Assembly (NCBI RefSeq): GCF_036127095.1
Contig: NZ_CP108006.1
Coordinates: 930,001-994,000, forward strand
DNA: 64,000 bases
DNA from: Streptomyces sp. NBC_00335
GTDB lineage: Bacteria > Actinomycetota > Actinomycetes > Streptomycetales > Streptomycetaceae
Direction of reading: 5' to 3'
This document shows positions 51,046 through 58,999 of this stretch, in pieces; position 1 is the first letter of the stretch; the number at the start of each line of letters is the position of its first letter. The position numbers were made by a program, and so were the translations under genes. The notes beneath the pieces were generated by a model, which was given only the letters and a program-made list of their open reading frames with translations, searched no databases and had not been told where the DNA came from.

Positions 51046-52953
51046 TCAGAGTCGATGTTCGGAAGGCTTCTCCTTCCCACTCCCCGGTGCGGGCAGGGGG
51101 AGGGAGAACCAGACGGCTTTGCCCTCGGCCGTGGGCAGGGTGCCCCAGGCCTCAGCGAGGGAGTCGACCAGGAGCAGTCCCCGTCCGGACTCGGCGTCGT
51201 GCGGGGCGAACCTCGCCTGCGGGAGTACGGGGCTTCCGTCGCACACTTCGACGCTGAGTTCGCGCCCCGCCTGTCTCACGCGCAGCCGGACCGGGCCGCA
51301 GCTGTGGTTCACCGCGTTGGAGAGGAGTTCCGACGCGAGCAGGCACGCGGTGTCGCACAGCTGGTCGTCGCCCCTCCCCCACACGCCGAGGGTGGAGCGC
51401 AGGAAACGGCGGCCGGCGCCGACGCTGCTGGGCTGGGCGGGCAGCACCACGCTCTGCGAGGTCACCGGTGAATCGGGGATGTGAACGAGGAGCAGGGTGA
51501 CGTCGTCCGCGTAGTCGTCGGCGTCGGGGAGCATCTCGCCGAGGAGGCAGTCGGCCATCACTTCCAGGCCGTCGACATGGGTGCAGGTCTTGCCCAGTGC
51601 CGAGGACAGCCGGTCGACTTGTTCCTCGATGTCGCTGCCCGGGGTTTCGACCAGTCCGTCGGTGTAGAGGGCGAGGACCGAGCCGGGTTCCACGGCGTGG
51701 CGGCTCTCGTGGTGTGGTACCTCGCCGACGCCGAGCGGCACGCTGACGTCGACGGCGAGGCGACTCACCTGGCCGTCGGGGGCGGCGAGGAGCAAGGGGA
51801 GGTGCCCGGCCGAGCAGACGGTCAGCTCCGCGGCGTCCGCATCGACGACCAGGTAGCAGCAGGTGACGAACTGATCCGGGAGTTCGCTGACCACCGCGTC
51901 GAGGGCGCGCATCAGCTGCCAGGGCGGCATGCCGGTCTTGGCCAGCGCGTGTGAGGCCGAGCGGAGTTGGCCCATGACGGCGGCGGCCTCCAGTCCGCGG
52001 CCCATGACATCGCCGATCATGACACCGACGCGGCCGCCTCCCAGGGGGATCAGGTCGAACCAGTCGCCGCCCACACCCGCGCCCTGGCGAGCCGGAAAGT
52101 ACCGGCTCGCCGTCGGCATCCCCGGGACCGCCGCGGGCGATCCCATGAGGCTGCGCTGCAGGGTGAGGGCGACGTGGCGCTGCTGTTCGTAGAGTTCGGC
52201 GAGCTTGTCCTCGGCGGCCTTGCGGTCGCTGACGTCGCGGATGGCGGCCGACACGAGCGTTCCGTCCGGGGTTTCCAGGGGGCTGAGGCTGATCTCGACG
52301 GGGAACTCGCGCCCGTCCCGGCACAGCCCGTGCAGTTCCAGCCCGGCGCCCATGGGTCTGACCTGGCGGTCGACGAAGTAGCCCTGCCGGAAGTGGGAGT
52401 GATGACCGCGGAACCTCTCCGGGACGAGGATCTCGACGGGCCGGCCCAGGAGATCTGCCCGGGTGTGACCGAAGAGTGCTTCCGTCTGGGCGTTGACGAG
52501 TTGGATCGTGCCGTGGTCGTCGACGATGACCATCGCGTCGGGGGCGGCCTCCAGGAGTGCCCGGAACAGCTCCTCGGCCGCCTTGCGCTCGCTCACGTCG
52601 CGTACGGCCGCGGAGATGAGCAGGCCGTCGGCGGTCTGCAGGGGGCTGAGGCTGATCTCGACGGGGAACTCGCGCCCGTCCCGGCACAGCCCGTACAGCT
52701 CCAGGCCCGCCCCCATGGGCCGGACCTGACGGCTGGCCGCGTAGCCGAGCCGGTGGCTCGGGTGGAGCCCGCGGAAACGCTCGGGTACCAGGACGTCGAT
52801 GGACCGGCCGAGCAACTCCTGCCGGGGGTGGCCGAACAGTGCTTCCGTCTGGGCGTTCACCAGCCGGATCACACCCGCGTCGTCCACGATCACCATCGCG
52901 TCCGGTGCCGCTTCCAGAAGGGCGCGGAAGGGTTCCTCGGTCGTTGTCGTCAT
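51046..52953 (-). CDS. PAS-PAS-SpoIIE phosphatase-HATPase signalling protein
   Basis: 635 aa. Two PAS domains (residues 9-129 and 130-250) that are near copies; then a PP2C-type SpoIIE phosphatase domain (about 265-480: [61 protein letters not shown]); then an RsbW-like HATPase (about 505-630: [35 protein letters not shown]). Such proteins dephosphorylate anti-anti-sigma factors and bind them or kinases, controlling alternative sigma factors. Start Met 52953. Cytoplasmic, no membrane segments. No anti-anti-sigma gene adjoins. Confidence 0.93.
   Translation of the reverse strand: MTTTTEEPFRALLEAAPDAMVIVDDAGVIRLVNAQTEALFGHPRQELLGRSIDVLVPERFRGLHPSHRLGYAASRQVRPMGAGLELYGLCRDGREFPVEISLSPLQTADGLLISAAVRDVSERKAAEELFRALLEAAPDAMVIVDDHGTIQLVNAQTEALFGHTRADLLGRPVEILVPERFRGHHSHFRQGYFVDRQVRPMGAGLELHGLCRDGREFPVEISLSPLETPDGTLVSAAIRDVSDRKAAEDKLAELYEQQRHVALTLQRSLMGSPAAVPGMPTASRYFPARQGAGVGGDWFDLIPLGGGRVGVMIGDVMGRGLEAAAVMGQLRSASHALAKTGMPPWQLMRALDAVVSELPDQFVTCCYLVVDADAAELTVCSAGHLPLLLAAPDGQVSRLAVDVSVPLGVGEVPHHESRHAVEPGSVLALYTDGLVETPGSDIEEQVDRLSSALGKTCTHVDGLEVMADCLLGEMLPDADDYADDVTLLLVHIPDSPVTSQSVVLPAQPSSVGAGRRFLRSTLGVWGRGDDQLCDTACLLASELLSNAVNHSCGPVRLRVRQAGRELSVEVCDGSPVLPQARFAPHDAESGRGLLLVDSLAEAWGTLPTAEGKAVWFSLPLPAPGSGKEKPSEHRL
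52204..52929 (-). repeat. Intragenic tandem duplication of a PAS-coding unit (363 bp)
   Basis: Segments 52567-52929 and 52204-52566 encode PAS domains with the same beginning ([17 protein letters not shown]) and long identical runs such as [12 protein letters not shown] and [17 protein letters not shown]. The period is 121 codons. DNA identity is high over long blocks, so the duplication is fairly recent or kept alike by gene conversion. Confidence 0.9.
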
Positions 52954-53082
52954 GTCGCGCCTAGCACTCGCCGAACACCACCGAAAGCGACATCCGATCA
53001 CGCCCTCACACGTCACCTCACCTGTTGACTGGAACATGTGCGCAAATGACCGGGTGCGACCACGGGCAGGAGCCGGCCGCGA

Positions 53083-53736
53083 TCACTGATCCGCGAGGAG
53101 GCCGGGCAGTCCGCGCATGTCGTCGAAGACGACGGTGCCGGGGCCTTCGAGGCGGTCCGCGGGAACCATCCCCCCGGCGTAGGCGAACGCTCGCATGCCT
53201 GCGGCTCGGGCTGCTTGAAGACCGTACTGGCTGTCCTCGACCACGGCGCATGCCTCAGGCGCGATCCCCATCCGTCGCGCGGCGTGGAGGAACAGATCCG
53301 GGGCCGGTTTGCCGTGCTTGACCTCGGTGGCGCTGAAGATGCGGCCTTCGAAGCGCGGGTGGAGACCGGTGAGTCCCAGTGTGAAACGCATCTTGTCGTG
53401 GCTCCCGCTGGATGCCACGCAGGTGGGGAGACCCGTGAGGGCATCGAGGGCGTCGACGATGCCGGGGACGGGGGTGAGTTCGGCGGCGAGCGCATCGCGG
53501 TAGAGGGGCTCGAACTCCTCCTCCCAGTCGGCCGGCAGGCCGTACCCGAGGTGGGCCTCTATCTCCTTCGTCATCGACTGACTCGAACGGCCCATGAACC
53601 GGTCGACGATCTCGGCTTCGGTGAGGCTCCATCCCAGCTTGGCCAGGACGAGTGCATCCACGCGCACCGCGATGCGTTCGCTGTCGACCAGCACGCCGTC
53701 GCAGTCGAATATGACGAGTTCAATGGGGTGGGCCAT
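53083..53736 (-). CDS. HAD-superfamily phosphatase (phosphoglucomutase-like subfamily)
   Basis: 217 aa. Motif I VIFDCDGVLVDSERIA (nucleophile Asp), cap-domain MGRSSQSMTKEIEAHLGYGL, motif II TCVASSGSHDKMRF (Ser), motif III KHGKPAPDLFLHAARRMG (Lys) and motif IV CAVVEDSQYGLQAARAAGM (Asp). Subfamily IA with helical cap, like beta-phosphoglucomutases and sugar-phosphate phosphatases. Start Met 53736 (AHPIELVIFD). Substrate unknown. Upstream DNA carries a short GGACCCACGGCC-type iteration (53763-53799). Confidence 0.9.
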   Translation of the reverse strand: MAHPIELVIFDCDGVLVDSERIAVRVDALVLAKLGWSLTEAEIVDRFMGRSSQSMTKEIEAHLGYGLPADWEEEFEPLYRDALAAELTPVPGIVDALDALTGLPTCVASSGSHDKMRFTLGLTGLHPRFEGRIFSATEVKHGKPAPDLFLHAARRMGIAPEACAVVEDSQYGLQAARAAGMRAFAYAGGMVPADRLEGPGTVVFDDMRGLPGLLADQ

Positions 53737-53846
53737 CCCCGCAGGATAAGTGGGCTCTCCCAGGACCCACGGCCCGGGACCCACGGCCCTGGACCCACCG
53801 CACGGGGGCGGAGGGCCTCTTGCGCGACCGCCGCCGAACCGTTTTG

Positions 53847-53860
53847 GTGACTCCCGTCAC
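53847..53860. promoter_or_regulatory. CRP-like palindrome upstream of the NRAMP-like gene
   Basis: GTGA-CTCCCG-TCAC, a perfect GTGA-N6-TCAC inverted repeat, the core form bound by CRP/FNR-family proteins including Streptomyces Crp. It lies 30 bp upstream of the transporter start, overlapping where a promoter would be. Confidence 0.5.
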
Positions 53861-53889
53861 TCAGGGGGCGAACGGGAAGGCAGCCACAC

Positions 53890-55167
53890 ATGGCGGACAC
53901 CACGCGGACGGACACCGTGGGAAGCGAAAACCACGCTCCGCGCAAAGCGAGTTGGCGATCCATCGGCCCCGGAATCGTCGTGGCGGCGACCGGCGTCGGG
54001 GCCGGCGACCTCGTTGCCACGCTCCTCGCGGGCAGCAAGTTCGGCTACACACTGCTGTGGGCCGCGGTCATCGGATGCCTCGTCAAGATCTCGCTCGCCG
54101 AGGCGGCCGGCCGCTGGCACCTCGCGACCGGCCGTACCCTCTTCGACGGCTGGCACAGCCTCGGCTCCTGGACCACCGTCTACTTCGCGGGGTACGTCGT
54201 CATCTGGGGCTTCGTCTACGGCGCCGCCGCGATGTCCTCCAGTGCGCTCCCGCTGGCCGCGCTCTTCCCGGACGTCATGGACCTCAAGCTCTGGGCCGTG
54301 CTGTGCGGTCTGGCCGGGCTGGTCTTCGTCTGGTTCAACAGGTACGCCGTCTTCGAGAAGGTCATGACCGTCCTGGTCGGCGTGATGTTCCTGGTCACCG
54401 TGTACCTCGCGATCCGCGTCACGCCCCGGCTCGACGCGGCCTTCGCCGGCCTCGCGCCCGTACTGCCGGACGGGTCGCTGGTCTACACGCTCGGGCTGAT
54501 CGGCGGCGTGGGCGGCACGATCACCCTCGCCGCGTACGGCTACTGGGTGAACGCGAAGGGCTGGACGAACACGAGCTGGATGAAGGTGATGCGGCTCGAC
54601 AACCGCGTCGCCTACCTCACCACCGGGATCTTCGTGGTGGCCATGCTCATCGTCGGGGCCGAGCTGCTGCACTCGTCCGGCGTGGCCCTGGCCAAGGGCG
54701 ACAAGGGGCTGCTCGATCTGAGTGCCGTCCTGGAGGAGCGCTACGGAAGGGGGACCGCCAAGCTCTTCCTGGTCGGGTTCTTCGCCACGTCCTTCACGTC
54801 CCTGATCGGCGTGTGGCACGGAGTGAGCCTGATGTTCGCCGACTTCGCCGCGAAGTTCCGGCCGTCGCTCGTCCCGGCCGGGACGAACCCGGCGAGGTCC
54901 CTGCCCTTCCGGGTCTATCTGCTCTGGCTCACCTTCCCGCCCATCAGCCTGCTCTTCCTGGACCAGCCCTTCGGGCTCATCGTCGTGTACGGAGTGATCG
55001 GCGCACTCTTCATGCCCTTCCTCGCCCTGACGCTGCTGTGGCTGCTCAACTCCTCGCGCACACCGGTCCAGTGGCGCAACGGCCTGCTGAGCAACGCGAT
55101 GCTGGGGGCCGCCGGCCTGTTGTTCGTGGTGCTGTGCGTCCAGCAACTGTGGGACCTGCTCCGGTAG
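53890..55167 (+). CDS. NRAMP-fold transporter lacking the canonical metal motifs
   Basis: 425 aa, about eleven helices in NRAMP order. Helix 1 reads IGPGIVVAATGVGAGDLVAT, where metal-transporting NRAMPs have DPGN; helix 6 reads LGLIGGVGGTITLAAYGYW, where they have MPH. Both metal-coordinating motifs are thus absent while the surrounding helices are kept. It belongs to a divergent NRAMP-related branch of uncertain substrate. ATG 53890 starts it 30 bp after a CRP-like palindrome. No mntR or dtxR gene adjoins. Single-gene unit. Confidence 0.85.
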   Translation: MADTTRTDTVGSENHAPRKASWRSIGPGIVVAATGVGAGDLVATLLAGSKFGYTLLWAAVIGCLVKISLAEAAGRWHLATGRTLFDGWHSLGSWTTVYFAGYVVIWGFVYGAAAMSSSALPLAALFPDVMDLKLWAVLCGLAGLVFVWFNRYAVFEKVMTVLVGVMFLVTVYLAIRVTPRLDAAFAGLAPVLPDGSLVYTLGLIGGVGGTITLAAYGYWVNAKGWTNTSWMKVMRLDNRVAYLTTGIFVVAMLIVGAELLHSSGVALAKGDKGLLDLSAVLEERYGRGTAKLFLVGFFATSFTSLIGVWHGVSLMFADFAAKFRPSLVPAGTNPARSLPFRVYLLWLTFPPISLLFLDQPFGLIVVYGVIGALFMPFLALTLLWLLNSSRTPVQWRNGLLSNAMLGAAGLLFVVLCVQQLWDLLR

Positions 55168-55321
55168 CGCTCACGCAGCAGCTGCGGAACCGAGCATGGC
55201 ACCCCCTGCACACCGTCGCCTCTCGGCAGGTTGCACGAACTCCGGCCCCACGGCTTGCCGCGATTGCGCAGAGACGGGCTTCGAACCGTGCTCCAGGATG
55301 TGCGATCAAACAAGGTGTGAG

Positions 55322-55338
55322 CCGGATGTGACATCCGG
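55322..55338. promoter_or_regulatory. 17-bp perfect palindrome upstream of the secreted hydrolase
   Basis: CCGGATGT-G-ACATCCGG, 8-bp arms about a single central base, 28 bp before the GTG start of the secreted hydrolase. Placement fits an operator over the promoter or transcription start. I do not know the cognate regulator. Confidence 0.65.
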
Positions 55339-55366
55339 TTCACCGTGACGACATGGGGAGTCGACC

Positions 55367-56209
55367 GTGCTCTGGAGAAAACTGCTCGTCCCTCTGACCT
55401 CGCTCGTGCTGGTGCTGACGGCCTCCGCCGGCGCGGGTGCGGCAGCGGCGCCCGCCGGTTCCGCTTCCGAAGCGGTCGCGGCCGACTACGGTGCTCCCGG
55501 CCCCTACGCCACCGCCGTGGAAGTCGGGGTCGTGACCACCCTCTACTACCCGCGCGACATCGCGACCAGCAACCGCCGCCACCCCGTCATCGTGTGGGGA
55601 AACGGCACCTTCGCCTTCCCCGTCGTCTACCGCGACCTGCTGCTGCACTGGGCCGGCCAGGGCTTCATCGTCGCCGCCGCCAACACCCCCCAGTCGAACC
55701 TCGGCGTCTCCATGCGCGCCGGCATCGACCTGCTCACGCGCCGGAACGCCGATCCCGGCAGCGCCTTCCACGACCACGTCGATCTGGAGCACATCGGCGC
55801 GTCCGGCCACTCGCAGGGCGGAGCCGCCGCCATCGTCGTCGGCGCGGACCCGCGCATCGACACCATCCTGCCCATCCAGCCCGGGCCGCTCGCCAACATC
55901 AACGAGGTGCACGTACCCGCACTCCTCCTGGCCGGACAGAAGGACAGCATCGTCTTCCCCTTCCTGGTCAGGGCCTTCTACGACGCCGCCGACCACATCC
56001 CGGCCGTCTACGGGGAACTGCGCGGCGCCGACCACTTCACGGTCGTGGGCGACCCCGGCCCGTTCGCCGCGCCCACCACCGCCTGGTTCAAGGCGCACCT
56101 GATGGGAGATCAGGCCGCGCGTGCCCAGTTCTTCGGGGCCGGCTGCGGGATCTGTACCGACAGCGGCACCTGGTCCGACGTCCGTCGCAACGGCCTCGTC
56201 GCCCAGTGA
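55367..56209 (+). CDS. Secreted alpha/beta hydrolase (cutinase/PETase-like family)
   Basis: 280 aa. Signal peptide residues 1 to about 27 (WRKLLVPLTSLVLVLTASAG). Catalytic core: HPVIVWGNGTFAFPVVYRDL, HIGASGHSQGGAAAIVVGAD (nucleophile Ser in GHSQG), LLLAGQKDSIVFP (Asp) and LRGADHFTVVG (His). Arrangement matches actinobacterial polyester hydrolases and chlorophyllase-like enzymes that cut cutin or acyl esters. Two Cys near the end (GAGCGIC) may form a disulfide. GGGGAG 6 bp before GTG 55367. A carboxylesterase gene follows 123 bp on. Confidence 0.85.
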   Translation: MLWRKLLVPLTSLVLVLTASAGAGAAAAPAGSASEAVAADYGAPGPYATAVEVGVVTTLYYPRDIATSNRRHPVIVWGNGTFAFPVVYRDLLLHWAGQGFIVAAANTPQSNLGVSMRAGIDLLTRRNADPGSAFHDHVDLEHIGASGHSQGGAAAIVVGADPRIDTILPIQPGPLANINEVHVPALLLAGQKDSIVFPFLVRAFYDAADHIPAVYGELRGADHFTVVGDPGPFAAPTTAWFKAHLMGDQAARAQFFGAGCGICTDSGTWSDVRRNGLVAQ

Positions 56210-56332
56210 CCCGTCCCCGGAGACTTCTTCCGCCCTGACCGGTGGCCGACCCGATCCGCACGTCGCCGCCCGCCCCCGTCCCCGACGCCGTACGGCCGGG
56301 GCGGGCGGCCCTCCTCACACGAAAGGACTGCG

Positions 56333-57733
56333 ATGGATCTCATCGCGACCACCGGGCAGGGCAAGGTCCGGGGCCGTTTCCACAACGGGATCGCCACCTT
56401 CCTCGGCATCCCGTACGCCGCTCCGCCCTTCGGCCCCCACCGCTTCCGCGCTCCCGCCCCGGTCGAGCCCTGGGAAGGGGTGCGAGACGCGCTGGAGTAC
56501 GGGCCCACCGCCCCCAAGCGCCCCTACCGTCCGCCCCTCGACCGGCTGATACCCGACCCCTCCATCGCCGGGGACGACTGTCTCAACCTCAACGTCTGGA
56601 CGCCGTCCGCCGGCGAGGGCCGGCTGCCGGTCATGGTCTGGATCCACGGTGGTTCCCTGCGCAACGGCTCGGCGAGCCTGCCGCTCTACGACGGGGCCGC
56701 CTTCGCCCGCGACGGAGTGGTCCTCGTCTCCGTCAACTACCGGCTCGGCGTCGAGGGGTTCGGGGTCTTCCCCGACGCCCCCGCCAACCGGGGCCTCCTC
56801 GACCAGGTCGCGGCCCTGCTCTGGGTCCGCGACAACATCGCCTCCTTCGGTGGGGATCCGGCGAACGTCACCGTGTGCGGGGAGTCCGCCGGGGCGATCA
56901 GCATCGCGGCCCTCATGACCAGCCCCGCCGCGTCCGGACTGTTCCGCCGGGCGATCCTGCAGAGCGGCCCCCCGCACACGGTGTCGCGCCGCGAGGGCGC
57001 GAAGGCGGTGCGGGCGATGGCGAAGAGACTGCGGATCCCGGCCACCGCCGAGGCGTTCGCCGGCGTGGACCGGGACCTGCTGCTGGACGCGCAGGCAGCG
57101 GTGGTCGACCGGTCGGACCCCATCGGCGGCGGTCCCGGGTTCCACATCGTGGCCGACGGCGACCTCGTACCCGCCGACCCGCCCCTTCCCCGGGCCGACC
57201 TGCTGCTGGGATGCAACCGGGAGGAGTACCGGCTGTGGTTCGTACCCGGCGGCACGGTGGACCGCGTCAGCCGGCTCACCCTGCGGCTCGCCCTGCTCAA
57301 GTTCCGTGTCCCGCGGCGGGTGGCACGGCTGTACGGAGCCACCCGACCGCACGCCAAACCCGGTGAGCTCCTCGGGGAGATGGCCACCGACCTGCTGCTG
57401 CGGGGCCCCCTCAACCGCCTGGCCGACTCCCGGCCCGACCGCACCTTCGTCTACGAGTTCGCCTGGCGCTCGCCCGTGATGGGGCTCGGCGCGTGCCACG
57501 CGCTGGAACTCGGCTTCGTCTTCGACAACCTGCGCGCCGCCGAGGGCCTGACCGGGCCGGACGCCCCCCAGCCACTGGCGGACGCCATGCACCGCGCCTG
57601 GGTCGCCTTCGCCGCCACGGGAGACCCGGGCTGGCCGGGCTGGAACGCGGACCGGCCCGTCATGGTCTTCGACCACCCCGGCTCCGGCCCGGTCCTCGCG
57701 CCCCGGCACGAGGAACTCCGCGCCTGGCTGTGA
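56333..57733 (+). CDS. Type B carboxylesterase
   Basis: 466 aa, no signal peptide. Carboxylesterase/lipase family B: GKVRGRFHNGIATFLGIPYA, EDCLNLNVW-type block DDCLNLNVWTP, oxyanion VMVWIHGGSLRNGS, nucleophile NVTVCGESAGAISIAALM (Ser), NREE for the acid and GACHALELGFVF for the His. Slightly short for the family (about 490-550 aa). GAAAGGA 9 bp before ATG 56333. Hydrolyses carboxylic esters; substrate unknown. It may serve downstream of the secreted hydrolase. Confidence 0.92.
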   Translation: MDLIATTGQGKVRGRFHNGIATFLGIPYAAPPFGPHRFRAPAPVEPWEGVRDALEYGPTAPKRPYRPPLDRLIPDPSIAGDDCLNLNVWTPSAGEGRLPVMVWIHGGSLRNGSASLPLYDGAAFARDGVVLVSVNYRLGVEGFGVFPDAPANRGLLDQVAALLWVRDNIASFGGDPANVTVCGESAGAISIAALMTSPAASGLFRRAILQSGPPHTVSRREGAKAVRAMAKRLRIPATAEAFAGVDRDLLLDAQAAVVDRSDPIGGGPGFHIVADGDLVPADPPLPRADLLLGCNREEYRLWFVPGGTVDRVSRLTLRLALLKFRVPRRVARLYGATRPHAKPGELLGEMATDLLLRGPLNRLADSRPDRTFVYEFAWRSPVMGLGACHALELGFVFDNLRAAEGLTGPDAPQPLADAMHRAWVAFAATGDPGWPGWNADRPVMVFDHPGSGPVLAPRHEELRAWL

Positions 57734-57746
57734 CCGCCGACGGGCG

Positions 57747-58895
57747 TCATCCGGCGATGCCACGGTGATCCGCGGGCCCGGCCAGGTCCCTGGCGACGAG
57801 CGCTGCCTGGATCAGCCGGGCCTGTGCGGGAACCGCGAGGTCGAGGCCGGTCAGCGTGCTCACTCGCTGCAGCCGGTAGTCCAGGGTGTTGCGGTGCACG
57901 CACAGATCCGACGCCGTCCGGCGGCGGTTGAGCCCGTGCTCCACGAACACGCGCAGCGTCTCGAGCAGAAAGGGGTGCTCCTCCAAGGGGTCGAGCTTGG
58001 CCGCCAGCCGTACGAGGCCGTCCCCGGGGCGCGCGATCTGGTGCTCCAGCAGCACGTCGTCGAGGCGGTAACACCCGGGCGGGCGTCCCAGGCGCAGTAC
58101 GAGGTCCAGTACGCGGCCGGCCTCCTGCGCCGCCGCCGGGACGGCGGCCGGGACGGCGGAGCGGGCGGCGGCGGCGCGCACGCTCTGCCCCACGTCCTGC
58201 TCCAGCCGGGCCACCAGGCCGGGCACGTCGGTACCGCCCGGCAGCAGGGCGATCCAGGAGACGTGGTCCATCAGCACGGGGATCCCGGTGAAGGCGTCGA
58301 GCGAGGACTGCACCAGCCTCGTCGGCGGGTCGGACTCGAACGCGAAGGCGACCACCTCGTGCTCGCCCACCACCGACACCCGGGCCACGTCGGCCAGCTC
58401 CTCGTACGGCCGTCCCGCCAGCAGGGCGCCGAGCAGGGCCCGGCGTACCCGCTTGTCCTCGCTGTGGAGGTCCTCCTGGGCGTTCTGGTGGGCGAGGACG
58501 ACCGCGGGCAGCGCGGCGTGCAGGCAGGCGAGGAGCCTGCCGCCCGCTCCGGCCAGCTCTCCGGGCTCCGCGACCTCGGTCAGCGTCTGCCACCACACCT
58601 CGGCGCCGATCAGGTACGCGGTGATCACCGCTTCGAGGGGGACGCGCTCCTCGGCCCGGCGCGCCGACCACTCGATGAGCCGGGTCAGGTCGCCCGGACC
58701 CATCGACCCCCCGCCCCCGTCACGCAGGGCCCTGAGCAGCAGCGCGTGCACCGCCTCGATGGAGCGCGCGACCTCGCCCTGGAGGGTGGCGCGGGGCAGT
58801 GCCCCGTAGAACGGCGCCTCCGCCGCGCAGCGCGCGACCACGACGGCGGTGAGGTCACCGACGCGGGCGGCCATCCGGGCGTGCAGGTCCGACAT
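57747..58895 (-). CDS. PucR-family regulator (HTH_30), copy 1
   Basis: 382 aa. N-terminal sensory region (MAARVGDLTAVVVARCAAEA, EERVPLEAVITAYLIGAEVW) as in RsbRD_N-type PucR proteins, a GGDEF-like middle domain, and a C-terminal HTH_30: EHPFLLETLRVFVEHGLNRR, RTASDLCVHRNTLDYRLQRV. Start Met 58895 (SDLHARMAAR). It lies 104 bp downstream of the acyl-CoA ligase on the same strand and probably shares its transcript. A second PucR of the same build sits on the other side of the ligase. Confidence 0.88.
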   Translation of the reverse strand: MSDLHARMAARVGDLTAVVVARCAAEAPFYGALPRATLQGEVARSIEAVHALLLRALRDGGGGSMGPGDLTRLIEWSARRAEERVPLEAVITAYLIGAEVWWQTLTEVAEPGELAGAGGRLLACLHAALPAVVLAHQNAQEDLHSEDKRVRRALLGALLAGRPYEELADVARVSVVGEHEVVAFAFESDPPTRLVQSSLDAFTGIPVLMDHVSWIALLPGGTDVPGLVARLEQDVGQSVRAAAARSAVPAAVPAAAQEAGRVLDLVLRLGRPPGCYRLDDVLLEHQIARPGDGLVRLAAKLDPLEEHPFLLETLRVFVEHGLNRRRTASDLCVHRNTLDYRLQRVSTLTGLDLAVPAQARLIQAALVARDLAGPADHRGIAG

Positions 58896-58999
58896 CGGCG
58901 CATCGTCACACCGCCCCGGCCGTGCCGTCAATCGCGGCTCCCGGTCCGGCGACGGGGGCCGTGCGCGCGGCGTGTGCCCGAACCGCTCGCGGCGCGCGT

